A stretch of 64,000 nt of DNA, from NCBI GenBank assembly GCA_963556495.2, contig OY747710.1, forward strand, positions 19,596,500 to 19,660,499, given 5' to 3'. Shown one piece after another: positions 12,844 to 24,098 of this stretch. A model generated the notes under the pieces. It was not told where the DNA came from, ran no database searches, and worked only from the letters and a program-made list of their open reading frames with translations. Source of the stretch: Valencia hispanica (taxonomy: Eukaryota; Chordata; Actinopteri; Cyprinodontiformes; Valenciidae). A program made the position numbers and the translations under genes. Each line of letters begins with the position of its first letter. The stretch's first letter is position 1.

Positions 12844-12901
12844 GACAGCAGGAGCGCACCTGATTACGTGTCCGGGGACACAGTGACGGCCACAGGCATG
12901 C
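12844..12901 (-). other. ddr1: ddr1 exon 2, 5' UTR part
   Basis: The minus strand shows a pyrimidine tract ending in CTTTCTTTCTGACAG, then the exon begins at 12,901. Fifty-eight bases of leader precede the start codon. An upstream ATG only two bases inside the exon (12,899-12,897) opens an 11-codon frame (MPVAVTVSPDT) that stops at TAA 12,866-12,864, 20 nt before the main start. The clean acceptor shows that at least one further upstream exon exists. Confidence 0.85.
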
Positions 12902-14510
12902 CTGTCAGAAAGAAAGAGGAAATTTAGAGACAGATTCAACATTTTAAACTGGACCAAACAGGCAAATCACAAGGCTTTTTAACTTTAATTTCCACACACT
13001 TGCACACACACAGCTCTAGCCTGAGGCGGCTGATCTCACAGGATCACCATCACCATTAATAACTCAACTCTCTCGATCATATCCTCTTATTCCAAAGCAC
13101 GTCGCGTGCCTCGCAATCAGTTGTTTCTCCACATTTCCAAGCAGAGCAAAGGGCCAACCCCCGCAGGAGCCAGCACAAAGCCAAATAAAGAGCAGTTTCA
13201 CACACTAATTTGTTTTTCTCTCTGGCACCAAAGCACAGTGATACAATAATACTTCCCTGCCTTTAAAAAAGGGGTCCAAACAGCTTTGTAAATGAGGAAG
13301 GCATAATTAAGGCACCCCCATTTATTCACAGAGAAATATATTCATCCTGTGTTTGAAACGTCAATCATTTCTCCAACTTATTTTCCAACCTACTCCCCCC
13401 TAAGAGGAGGGAGTATTTTTGAAGCACCTGATTATGGATCCGTGTTTGCAGTGAATACCAAACAGATGAAGCAATAGGAGAGGAGTAATAAAAAACACCA
13501 AGCGACAGCTCCTGCTGCATGCAAGTCTTTGCAATGTTACAAAGACCGAAGCAAACAGCAAAACAAATCATTGTCTTTCATATCGGACACCACTCTCAAA
13601 TTGCCTGAAACCCCTGGTTTCTTATCTTTGTTCCCCGTAGACTGCGATAAGCGTGGCTGTGGAAAAGCAAGGAATCACAAACTACAAATAAAACTTCAAG
13701 GCAGACAAAAACAATTTAGCCATGTTGACTTAGATACCAGAGAAAAAAAAGCAAACAGAAAATGGCGATGAAGAACTTCTTTGAAATGCGTGTTGTGATT
13801 ATTACTGCATTAAGGCAACAGGTGTGGATTATGTCTTTTTCCAGGAAGCAGAAGCAGTTCATAATTCATAGGATGTGTCATGCAAATAACACAAAGAAAT
13901 CTGCAAAAGCATCGTTCTACAAGTTTTTCCAATACACAACTTAAAAATCTACACACACAAAAATGAAAGGAAATTGGACTAAATCAGCAGCTACCTGCAG
14001 TGCACCATGTGACCAATCAGAGCCGACTTGGCCGTTCCAAAGGGGACATAAGTTTAAGCTGTGCATCGCGTGCATCGCACACAGTGAGGCCTATGAGTTG
14101 CTGCAGAAATATACAGCAAATCATGAGTATTTAATTTGTAGTACTCTATTCTACTAAAACGTATAAATGGGCCCAGTGTTGGCTCTTTCGTGTAAAAACA
14201 AACACTGTGTGTCGGTACCAATTAAACTTTTAGTTCAGAGCAGTACAGTAAAAAAAATAAACCAATACATCCTTCATTCACCAAGGCTTCAATGGTGACT
14301 TTGTGCTGAAACAAATTTAGACGTGTTGATTCAATGATGCTTTTTGATCTTTTTGGAGACTGTAGTTTGTTTAAACTGCTTGTTGATACATCCTAAAGAG
14401 TTTAAACAACACCACAATGAGGCTCACATAAAATTATGTCTCCGGTTTTAAACTGGAGCTTTAGTTTAGGCTTGTTTCTTACAGGCCGACTCTGCAGTAT
14501 TTTCACAATT
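12902..14510. other. ddr1 intron 1, acceptor-proximal part, nothing recognised
   Basis: Apart from the branch/polypyrimidine region of the exon 2 acceptor, no gene or repeat is recognisable. Several 60-80 codon frames occur without domain signatures. Confidence 0.45.
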
Positions 14511-17155
14511 TCAATTCAATTCAGTTTATTTATATAGCGCCAATTTACAACAGATGTCATCTCAAGGCACTTAACAAGATGTCATTTCAATACATTTATA
14601 CAAACATTCCAATCAGTTAAAAAGTTTCCTATTTAAGGAATCCCAGCAGATTGCGTCAGTCATTGGCGTGAGGTTGGGCCCCGTTGACGCAGACTTTCCA
14701 ACCACAGCAATCCTTCAGCAATCCCTCATACTGAGCAAGCATGTAGCGACGGTGGAGAGGAAAAACTCCCCTTTAACAGGAAGAAACCTCCAACAGAACC
14801 AGGCTCAGTAGGAGCGGCCATCTGCCACGACCGTCTGGGGGTTTGAGAAGACAGAGCAGAGACACAGAAGGAACAGAAGATCTAATATAAGAGAACTTTC
14901 TATGTTACAGAAAGTAAAAAGTTGATAACAGGACACAGTGGATGTTCAGTTACTGGGAGCATCATCCCAGTCGATGCCCCCCATCCAACAGGGCATTGCA
15001 GCCAAGCAGGATACCAGACCAGGTATATCTTCTATGGAGAGAAAACAAAGTTAACAGTCGAAATAGCAGAATGTACTGTAATACAACTAGAGAGTCGTAG
15101 AAAAGGAAGAAGTAGAGTGTTAAAAAAATGGGTAAGTCTGTCCTCCAGCAGTCTAAGCCTATAGCAGCATAACTACAGAGATAGCTCAGGATGACCTTAG
15201 CCACTCTAACTATAAGCTTTATCAAAAAGGAAAGTTTTAAGCCTGGCCTTAAAAGTAAACAGAGTGTCTGCCTCACGGACTAAAGCTGGGAGCTGGTTCC
15301 ACAGGAGAGGAGCCTGATAACTAAAAGATCAGCCTCCCATTCTAATTTTAGAAATCCTAGGAACTACAAGTAAACCTGCAGTCTGAGAGCGAAGTGCTCT
15401 GTTGGTAACATATGGACCAATCAGATCTCTGATGTATGATGGGGCTTGATTATTAAGGGCTTTGTATGTAAGAAGAAGGATCTTAAATTCTATTCTGGAT
15501 TTAACAGGGAGCCAATGAAGGGAAGCTAAAGCAGGAGAAATGTGATCTCTCTCTTTAATATTCATCAGAACTCTTGCTGCCGCATTTTGGATCAACTGAA
15601 GACTTTTAATGGCATTTTGTGGACTACCTGATAGTAAAGAATTACAGTAGTCCAGCCTTGAGGTAACAAATGCATGGACTAGTTTCTCAGCATCACTCCT
15701 GCACAGGATGTTTCTAATTTTAGCAATATTCCGGAGGTGAAAGAAGGAAATCCTAGAAACCTGTTTAATATGGGTTTTAAATGTCAAGTCTTGGTCAAAA
15801 ATAACGCCGAGGTTCTTTACATTATTACTGGGGGCCAATTTAATGCCATCCAGATGAAGTGATTGACTAACTAGTTTCTGTTTAATAATTTCTGGTCCAA
15901 AGACAGCAACTTCTGTCTTGTTGGAATTTAAAACCAAAAAGTTTAGATTCATCCATGTTTTTATGTCTTCAAGACATGCCTGTAATCTACCTAACTGACT
16001 GGGTTCATCAGTATTTATGGATGAATATAGTTGTGTATCATCGGCATAGCTGTGGAAATTTGTCCCATGCTGTCTAATGATTCTACCAATTGGAAGCATA
16101 TATATGGTGAACAGAATTGGTCCAAGCACAGAACCCTGTGGAACTCCACAAGTAACCCTTGAGAGTGAAGAAGATTGATCATTTAGATGAACAAACTGGA
16201 ATCTATCAGACAAATGTGATTTAAACCAGCCTAGTGCTGTTCCTTTGATCCCTGCAACATGTTCAAGCTTTTCTAAGAGAATATTATGATTGACTGTGTC
16301 AAAAGCAGCACTGAGATCTAACAAAACCAGAACAGACACAAGTCCATTATCTGAAGCCCTGAGAATATCATTAGTAACCTTCACCAGTGCTGTTTCAGTG
16401 CTATGATGAGCTCTAAAACCTGACTGAAACTCTTCAAACAGCTCGTTACTGTTTAGATGCTCACAGACTTGATTAGCAACAATTTTCTCAAGGACTTTGG
16501 ATAAGAAAGGAAGGTTAGATATAGGTCTGTAATTCACTAAGTCATCTTGATCAAGGGAAGGTTTCTTGAGTAAAGGTTTAATTACAGCTATTTTAAATTC
16601 CTGTGGTACGTATCCGTTTACTAAGGATAGATTCATCATATCCAAAATGGGGCCAGGAACCAAATGGAACACTTCTTTAAATAATTTGGTTGGAATTGGG
16701 TCCAACATACAAGATGAAGGTTTAGATGAGGCTAATATTTTTGATAATTCCGAAAGCTCGACTGAATCAAAACAGCCTAAGCACAAATGAGGTTCTACAG
16801 TTCTTTCCGATGCAGCTTCATTTACTGAGGAAGAAGTAATCATGTTTGGGAGGATGCCAATGATTTTATTTTTAATAGAATTAATTTTATTTATGAAGAA
16901 TCCCATAAAATCATCACTGCTAAGAGCTGGGGGAATAGTTGGCTCAACAGAGCTATGACTCTGTGTAAGTTTGGCAACTGTACTAAAAAGAAACCTAGGA
17001 TTGTTTTTATTCGCCTCTATTAATGATGAAAAATATGCTGTTCTAGCTTGTCGAAGGGTCTTTTTATACAGCAGTAGACTGTTATTCCAGGTTAGATAGG
17101 AATCCTCTAAATGTGTTGGGCGCCATTTTCTCTCCAACAAGCACAAGGAAAGAGG
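14511..17155 (-). mobile_element. L2-clade LINE, 5'-truncated, with long RT frame
   Basis: The element runs on the minus strand. Its 3' end is the typical GCGCTATATAAATAAACTGA followed by ATTGA repeats, at 14,511-14,550. The 3' UTR (about 14.55-15.3 kb) is nearly identical by eye to the copy at 51.3-52.0 kb, suggesting recent activity. The 5' end is cut near 17.15 kb, upstream of the reverse-transcriptase domain, so the endonuclease domain is missing. I saw no convincing target-site duplication, as is usual for this clade. Confidence 0.85.
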
Positions 17156-17173
17156 GTATATAATAATAAACAA
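15329..17173 (-). pseudogene. L2 LINE reverse transcriptase, truncated by a late nonsense codon
   Basis: The 614-codon frame encodes the RT part of an L2-type ORF2. Landmarks by residue: NYRPISNLPFLSK (214-226), FQSGFRAHHSTETALVK (249-265), VLVLLDLSAAFDTV (281-294), GVPQGSVLGP (343-352), the catalytic YADD (376-379), NLGVIFDQDLTF (454-465), HAFVTSRLDYCNSL (500-513). The frame stops at RMGG because an Arg codon (AGA, intact in the copy at 51.1 kb) is TGA here; the usual C-terminal 40 or so residues, with the APLLWNQLP motif, are lost. The first dozen residues probably derive from flanking DNA. No endonuclease domain is present, so it cannot move on its own. Confidence 0.85.
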
Positions 17174-17795
17174 ATAGGCACTTTCTATAGCTTAGATGCT
17201 TGTTTATAAAGGACAGCCTGGCTTCGAGGCATATATACCCAGCAGTTTAGATCTCCTTTTAAAAGATTCTACTAAACATCTGAGGTTTTCTCTGACAGTG
17301 AGGAACAATCCAACTCCCCAATCTGTTTCTGCAGCTGTCAGTCAGCTGTGCATGCCAGACAGAAGGGAAACTTCCTGAACTTTCCCCTTAGTTAATAAAA
17401 TGGTTTTTAAGGTAACGCTGACATGTCACAAATATTGATAAACTACAAGAGCCATCATATCATTTTGTCCAAAACACAGCCTGCTGCAGACTATAGATCA
17501 TCTTTTTAGAATGTTAGTTTACAAAGAAGGAGCAGCAGGAAAATACAGCTGCAGCGATCAGAGATTAGGCTTTGCACTGCCAAAGCCAGTTTTACCCAGT
17601 ACTGATTTCTCTTCAAGAGCTGTATAACAACAAGATCAAATATTAATATAAAGGAAGAGAGGGATTTATTTATTTTTTCCAAAACAAAGCCAAAATGATT
17701 ACAGAGTTTATAGCTATTGGGGTGGTTGTCCTTAAAACGGCATCCTCCATGTCTATTCTCTGGAGAATCCATACCTTAACTCTGATATCTAAAAG
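17174..17795. other. Unassigned intronic sequence
   Basis: No recognisable gene or repeat between the 5' end of the L2 and the LTR-like remnant. Short open frames on both strands look like chance. Confidence 0.4.
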
Positions 17796-18080
17796 ACTGT
17801 CAGAGCCTCTTCACTTTGCCCTGCTCACTCCCTGTCATAATTATTGTCTGCACCTGTCTCCCATCTGCCACACCTGATCCTCATTCCCTTCTGTGTATTT
17901 ATACCCTTCACACCTCTCACTCCCTGTCGGTTCATTGATTTCTCCAGGTACTGTCCCTCCTTCATACTCGTTCCCGTCAGTCTGATGTTCTATCATCATC
18001 ATCACAGTCATCCTAATAAACATCTAGCTCTCTTACCTGCATCTGCGTTTGGGTCCTTGCTGAAACATGATCCCCTGACA
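17796..18080 (+). repeat. LTR-type remnant
   Basis: The stretch resembles the 3' half of a teleost LTR: a pyrimidine-rich body with TGTGTATTTATACCC (a TATA-like site), an AATAAA signal at about 18,015, then CTGCGTTTGGGTCCTTGCTG near 18,043, which is the mirror of the GACCCAAATGCAGCAAAG motif in the solo LTRs at 22.2 and 54.9 kb. It may end at CTGACA near 18,080. Its 5' boundary is unclear. Confidence 0.45.
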
Positions 18081-18159
18081 AAGGCAGCCAACACGTTTCA
18101 TAATGGAGGTTCAAACCTCTAAAAGTTGCACTCCATTCAGCCATCCCGTTATCTGTTGA

Positions 18160-18410
18160 TAACCCCCATGACCCTGTCATTGGAGTATCAGTCCATTATG
18201 GGGCAACATAGATACAACACCATGCACACACATTCATAACTACACCCGTTTTGAGAGACTAGTTAACCAAAAAGTCATGTTTTTGGACTGGTGGAGGAAG
18301 CTGGAGTACCTGGAGAGAACCCATGCAAGGTGAGAACATGCAGAAAGACGCTGGTTGGGATTTAAACTAGTACCTTCCTGCAAAACAGTGTAAGCAATGT
18401 CCCAACCATT
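18160..18410 (-). mobile_element. tRNA-derived SINE, decayed
   Basis: On the minus strand it matches the body of the common teleost SINE seen also at 24.3, 47.1 and 62.3 kb: 'CTTCCTCCACCAGTCC' for the usual CTTCCTCCCACAGTCC, then GGTTAACTAGTCTCTC. Its tRNA-like head (about 18,360-18,405) has a degraded B box. Strongly diverged. Confidence 0.6.
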
Positions 18411-18611
18411 AAATGGTACTTATAGCTAAATAATTGCATAATCATGAACATAAATGTGACTAAATTACTTAAATCTCACATTTAACTTAATTCAGATGTG
18501 TTATCTAAATATTATTTTGTGTTAACATTTAGATAACATTTGGGGTGAAATCAGAACTGGGTAAAACTCAGTTCCCTAATGCAAATGTGAATTACTTTAC
18601 ATTGTTTTAAT

Positions 18612-18912
18612 TGCATTATTAAATGATGAATGGCCTGCATTTGTATAGCGCTTTTTTCAGTCAGATGACCACAAAGCGCTTTACACTAGATTCAGTCATT
18701 CACGTGTCGATGGTGGTCACAGCTGCCCAAGGGCAAACTGACAGAAGTGAGGGTGTCAAACACAGGCGGGCCCTCTGACCACCACCTGCAGGCAAGGCGG
18801 ATGAAGTGTCTTTCCAAAGGACACAACAACCGAGACAGACGGAGCAGGGGTTCCAACCGGCAACCCACCGGCTATGGGACGAACTCCTACCACCTGACAC
18901 ACGGTTGTCCAT
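18612..18912 (-). mobile_element. tRNA-derived SINE of a second family
   Basis: In minus orientation the head (about 18,840-18,905) carries an A-box-like GTGGTAGGAGTTCGTCCC and a decayed B box (GGTTGGAACCCC). The body holds TTGGGCAGCTGTGACCACCA, and the tail ends with GTAAAGCGCTTTGTGG and GCGCTATACAAATGCAGGCC. This head, body and tail order is that of a widespread teleost SINE family distinct from the one with the GGATGG tail. Confidence 0.65.
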
Positions 18913-19699
18913 TAATTCTTCTTCTGCTCACAGTTTGAACAAGCTTACTTGGATTAATGCAAAATGAATATAAGTGACTCAACCTAGTAGATGTTTTTTT
19001 GTCGGAGTCGCATAGCCATTTTATCTTACAGATGACTCCCCAGGTTTAAAAACAGGTCTCTAAGGCGGGCAGGAGCTGATGCATGGTCAGTAAGTAAGTG
19101 AGTAAAATTACCTACAGTCACATCTTTGCATCAAAACGTTAATATTATTAGAGCTATTCTACTAATCAAATACGGTCGCAAAATCGTACATTTTTTTAGC
19201 AGCAATCATAGAACCAGTTTGGTTTTCTCTTTTTAATTAAAACAATGCAAATCACGTTATAAATGTTCAACTTATTGTGTTCAAACTGTATAACTGTGTA
19301 ATTTCTGCTGAAGGTCACCCTAAAAATGTCACTAGTGTATGTGTTTAGCTTTCGAAAATCCTTAAAAGCGGCTTCCAGTGGTGCAAAGAGAGGGAGGAAA
19401 GAAACCTTGTGATAAGTGGAGGTCTTGGAGGGAGTGACAGCTGGGATAGAGAGGGAGAGAGAGGCCAGACTTTCTCCCTGCAGACCCTCTGTTTTCCAGC
19501 TTCATCTGTAGTTGGACTCCAACAGGCTGACAACTGACACACAGCTGTAGTGACAGGGGATCTTCTGAGGAGGAGGAGGGGGCGGTGGAGAGGGACTGTA
19601 TGGAAACAGGGTGAATGGTAGCTCAGGCGCAGCAGCAGGGCGGAGGGACGGCAAACCCAAAGCAGCGATGACATGAGTACATGTGTGAGTATTTGGGCA
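18913..19699. other. Unassigned intronic sequence
   Basis: No gene or repeat recognised. The stretch from about 19,370 rightwards becomes purine-rich on the plus strand, producing long but domain-free frames on the minus strand. Confidence 0.4.
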
Positions 19700-20420
19700 G
19701 GGGGTGGGGGGAGCGGTGTAAAGAGGCTGACTTATGACTTCAGAGTGTGTGTGTGTGTGGGGGGGGAGGCGATTATTGAGGCATATAGGAGATCTCAAGG
19801 ATAGGCAGCCACTGCAGCTGTCCTGAACGGGAGACACAACGCAAGTGAAACGTGTTGCATGTGTTCCAAGTACAGAGAAAAGTGGAGGCACAGAGCAGAG
19901 CCGACATCTTCACCAAACTCAAATGTGTATCTAGTTAGACTGCACAGTCCAAGCAAGAGCGTATGATGAGCGGCGGCCCATAATCTGAGGCAATAACCAT
20001 AACAACCAGCACAACGTCAACAAACAGGCCCCTCCACCGAGTCTCATCAGCGTTTCGTCAGCAAGGGAGCAGCAAACTTTTCCTCCAGCACACCATCGAG
20101 ACACAAAGACAGTCGTAAACACGAGAAGAAAAAGCAACAACGCGTTTCATCTCGCAGGAACAGAAGTGGCCGCAGCCATCTGAGAACATTGTTGTTGGAA
20201 AAGTCAAGTGGTGTTGAACAGCTGTGGTTAGAGCTCAGAGGGAAGGAGAAGGGCCGGCTGTGTGCTGGAGGAGGCGGAGGCGGCGCGGTGAGCGTGCGAG
20301 GCCTGGTCCACACTCACATTTTGTCTCTGCTAATCCAGGAGCGGGACTAATGAATACTTATGAGCAGCTGCTGTTTCTGTTCCTCCACAACAAATCGCTG
20401 CAGACGAGAGGGACAAAGCA
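19700..20420. other. CpG- and GC-rich intronic segment, possible regulatory element
   Basis: Within an otherwise AT-rich intron this stretch is GC-rich and holds a cluster of CpG sites (for example GCGGCGCGGTGAGCGTGCGAGG near 20,280, quoted in part). A GT-rich run and G tract lie at 19,747-19,768. At 20,220-20,230 an E-box CAGCTG overlaps TGTGGTTA, which matches the RUNX consensus. It could be an enhancer or a minor ddr1 promoter; I see no clear exon. The long frames on the minus strand have low-complexity proline/serine content and are not convincing genes. Confidence 0.35.
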
Positions 20421-21559
20421 GGGTGTAGAAAAAACACACAAGGGGGGGGGATTGCTTCAGATTGCAGCCATTGCATCATTTAAGATGGTCTGCCAGTCGC
20501 TATAATTAGATTCCTCCTCTGAAAAGCTGACAAGATTGCCTTGGCCACGCTTAGCGTCTGCTCTATAGATCCCAAGGTTGGACCTGTTAACAGTTTAAAG
20601 TTTGATTCTTTAAAGCCAGTCCAGACTTCAAAGGTCGCCCGAAGGATTTTCAAAGTAATTCTGCGTGTTTTAGTGCATTAACTGTGAACGGCATGTTTTA
20701 CATCACAGCTGACCTTTTTCTGAAGCACATCATAACTTCTAAGTCATTCTGGGATTTTCTTTTTGCCCCACTCCCTGTCCAGACAGCCATTAGTTTCAGT
20801 TTGTGTCAGTGCCAAATAAAAACCAAGTTCCATGGGCTTGAAATCTGAGAGGTAATCAATCACAATCAATGGTTAATTCATTTTTTTCTGTCAGTTACAT
20901 CACCACAATTCTCGCCCCAACAGAGCGGCTGAACGGTAACATTAGCAAAAAGCCTGCTTAAGAATTCCTCACTAGTCTGGGTTTGCTTGTTAAAGTGATT
21001 TTATTCCAAGGTTTTCTGGAGTGGAGTGGATACAGCTGTAATGATGGAGATGAATGAAAATTGTTGCTGATAATGCCCCAAGTTACCAGATATGGTGTCA
21101 ACTTTTCCAGCTTTTTCCGGCATCAAAGGTTGATGGGAAAGTCATCAGTTCGGGAACAGGCCCAGGAGGGTTGCAGGTGTCAAAGCGGGCAAAGGTTGTG
21201 TGAGGAGGTGACCTGTAGTTACCTGTTGCTGGGAACTGCTAAAAGAAAACTAAATGAGGCTGTTTGGAAACATTTCTAGTCATAAGAAACACAGACGGAA
21301 ACTAAAGGAGCGCCACCTATCATGTTCTTCATTGTTATGCTGTTTTATAAACTGCAGTTACAAGCGTCAAGCAAAAAGTGCTATACCAAAGCAGATAGCC
21401 CAGAAAATGTGAGCTTGTAACACTCCATATACATAAAATGTATATTAACATAATAAGCACATTTACACCTGAAAGAAAGCCCTAACATTTTCCCCTCTCA
21501 GTCACAAGATAGGAGGATCCTATCAACTCTGTTATTTCATAACTCTGTTCATAAGCCAA
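20421..21559. other. Unassigned intronic sequence
   Basis: No recognisable gene, RNA or repeat family. Confidence 0.4.
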
Positions 21560-22199
21560 GGTGTTGGGAGGATCCATTTTGGTGGCGAGTTCTGTTGGCT
21601 TCATCAGACTCTGACCCAGTTTGAAGCTGCCAGTGAAGAGGCCCGGGATGAGAATCCGCACTTCCAAGTCCGAGGCCATGGTCTTGAGCCGGAAAAAGGG
21701 TAGAGTTTCTTCTCTGGATCGAGGACGAGATCCTGCCTCAAGGGAAGGACCTCAGAGTCAAATGGGGCAGGAGATCAATAGGAAATAAATTTACCATTCA
21801 ATCTGCATTCCTACCCTCGTCTATGGTCACGAGCTCTGCGTAGTGACCGAAAGAAGAGATCAAGGATACATGTGGCTGAAATGAGTTTCCTCCAGAGGGT
21901 GTCTGGATCCAGAATGCCGTCCATCCATTCTTCCTTAGAGATGGGGTGAGAAGCACAGTCATCCGGGAGAGGCTTAGAGTACAGCCTCTTCTCCTCACAA
22001 GTTGAGGTGGCTCGGGCATCTGATTAGGACGCCTCCCAGGTGAAATCTTCCGGGCACGTCTAACTGAGAGAAGACCCAGGAAAGACCTGGGACAGTTGGG
22101 ATTCCCCCGGAGGAGCTGGACCGATGGCTGGGGAGAGGGAAGTCTGGGTCTCTCTGCTTAGGCTGCTGCCTCCGCGACCCGACCCCGGATAAGCGGAAG
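21560..22199 (+). mobile_element. Rex3 (RTE-like) LINE fragment, 5' of solo LTR
   Basis: Across shifting frames the plus strand reads VLLASSDSD (just after the RT catalytic site), SEAMVLSRKRVE-like and GEEILPQ-like segments, then the Rex3 C-terminal block with RWLGHLIR, and finally GREVW-like and LLPPRPDPG-like residues before GGATAAGCGGAAG. An internal deletion near 21,755-21,790 and multiple frameshifts are visible. It continues after the LTR at 22,745. Confidence 0.75.
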
Positions 22200-22744
22200 T
22201 GTCATGTTTGTGTAATTCAGGACCCAAAGGCAGCAAAGAACAAAACTTAAATGATTTATTTTTGAAATAGAAAACAAGGAGTAAAACCTACTGAACCAGG
22301 AGAACAAAAATGCAGAGATCATTCGGAATCAGATGGGCAACAGGACAGGCAGGAACAACAGAGGGAATATTGACAACGGACCAGCAAGTAGTGACTGAAT
22401 GAGAGTAGAATTTATACTGGGGAGGAAATGAGGAAGTGAGAGGAGACCAATGACCAATTAGGGGAATCAGATGCAGGTGAGAGGGAGAGAGCAGGTGGAA
22501 ACAATCAGCTGGGAAGAGAGGTAGAATGGTAGGGAAACTCTAAACTAAAGATAATAAGTCTAGGAAGGGGACCTAAGGAAACACTAAAGAGAATAAACTA
22601 AGACAAGGAAATAATCTAACATGAAAAAACTAGACAAGGAAAAGAACACAACCAGGAGGGAACAAAACAAGAAAGCAGATTAGGCTACAGAGGGGAAGGA
22701 AATTAAGTGGAAGGAAAACAAAGCAAAATCCACAGAACCTGACA
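22200..22744 (-). mobile_element. Solo LTR with perfect 5-bp target-site duplication
   Basis: The 545-bp unit starts TGTCATGTTT and ends CCTGACA on the plus strand, giving TGTCA/TGACA inverted ends. It is flanked by GGAAG on both sides (22,195-22,199 and 22,745-22,749). An AATAAA on the minus strand near 22,255 gives the orientation. The size, short inverted ends and 5-bp duplication fit a Ty3/gypsy-type LTR retrotransposon reduced to a single LTR. It splits the terminal GGAAGATGATGG of a Rex3 element, so it is younger than that Rex3. Confidence 0.85.
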
Positions 22745-22790
22745 GGAAGATGATGGTACAAATAGATGGGTGACATTCTGTATCCAATCT
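22745..22790 (+). mobile_element. 3' tail of the split Rex3
   Basis: After the duplicated GGAAG the sequence continues GATGATGG, the Rex3 terminal repeat, then ATTCTGTATCCAATCTCTTC, which also follows the Rex3 copy at 30.15 kb. Confidence 0.6.
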
Positions 22791-24098
22791 CTTCATTTGT
22801 TCATTTATAAGCTATAAACTAAGCAAAAGTATAAAAGCTAAGAGGGAATTCGTCACAGCTGAATCCGCTCAAACCGCTGCTACGCAAAAGGTAGTTCAAT
22901 TGCGTAAAGTCAGCATTTTTTGATCACAGCTTCTTCAGGCCGAGATAAAAAAAAATAGACAGAAAAATTGTAGTTGGTGCATTGCTAAATAAATGAATAA
23001 ATTAGATTTTTAATAAATAAATCTTAAGGAAAATAAATGTATAACTGTAAAAATCTGTTTTTGCAGCAGTAGGAACACTGTTTTTTTTAAGGAAAACAGT
23101 TTATGTTTTATACCATGAGGCTGTTGTATTTTTAATCAAAGTTATTCTGTGAAAATTGATTAAAGTCAAACTTGAATAAATTACTTTTTAGCAAATGTAA
23201 AAGAAATCCACTCATATGTTCAGATACTTTGATAAGTTAATAAAAAGTAAAGCTCCAGCTGGTGGAAGAAGTCAGGAAATCACTGAAGTCAGCAGAACTA
23301 TTCTTCTGTAGAACATCCATGTGTTAAAAGTAAAAAAAAGAAAAAAAATCAAAGCTTTTGACTATTCAAATGTTGAAAGAGAGAAGCTTCACAACTCTGC
23401 CGTTTGTTCAGAAATAAATTGAGCAACGTGAAAAACTGTAAATAAATTCTAACACAGAAAAGCCTGGAGGCTTGATTCCCCCCCACTTATATTATTAAAA
23501 ATGTTTCAGACAGAAAACAACGTGTGAAGTCTTCAGCCACAGCCAAATAAAGCGACGCGTTGCCAGTTAGACGTGACTAATGGTCACTGGGGAGGCACGG
23601 AGTAGTGAGCTCTTTGTTTTTGATTTACGTGAGTCTGTAACGAAATTGGATGTGTGCGATATTAGGCTTTGAGTCCTGGAGAGGCAAGGAAACACAAATC
23701 AATCTTTTATCTTCACAACACTTTGAAGGATGGGGCTGTGCCAGCCTCAGAAAGAAGGTGATCTGATGATTTTCTTGGAAATAGCCTCGCCTGCTTGAGA
23801 CTCTGGGAATGAGTGAAGAGGCTTTCCCAGAGGGGCCGCAGTTTTCTCGTTTTCTACTTAAGAACCCACTCCGAGAGGAGTCAAAAGTTGTTTGTTTACG
23901 CCTGTTTATTCATGGGGGATCCTTCAGTCAGCGTGAAAACATTTCTTTCAGTTTAGGTTTTTTAAATATTTAAGAATTACTCAGTATAATTTCTCCAGAG
24001 GATCAAGAACATAGTTTTTCATCCTTAACGAGGATGAAAACTTTACTCCTAAAAAACAGAATACTGGCAGTACACTTGTTTCCTAATCTTAGAAAAAC
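22791..24098. other. Unassigned intronic sequence
   Basis: No recognised gene or repeat. The 23.52-23.88 kb part is less AT-rich and has a non-repetitive look; it could hold a conserved non-coding element, but there is nothing direct to show it. Confidence 0.35.

Noticed and set aside
12466..12957. A 163-codon minus-strand frame as one protein
   Set aside because: Only 12,843-12,747 is coding exon. The frame extends upstream through leader and acceptor and downstream past a clear GTAAGA donor into the intron.
19345..20313. Several minus-strand frames of 69-129 codons
   Set aside because: They follow from purine/pyrimidine asymmetry (Pro/Ser/Leu-rich) and overlap in different frames with no domain.
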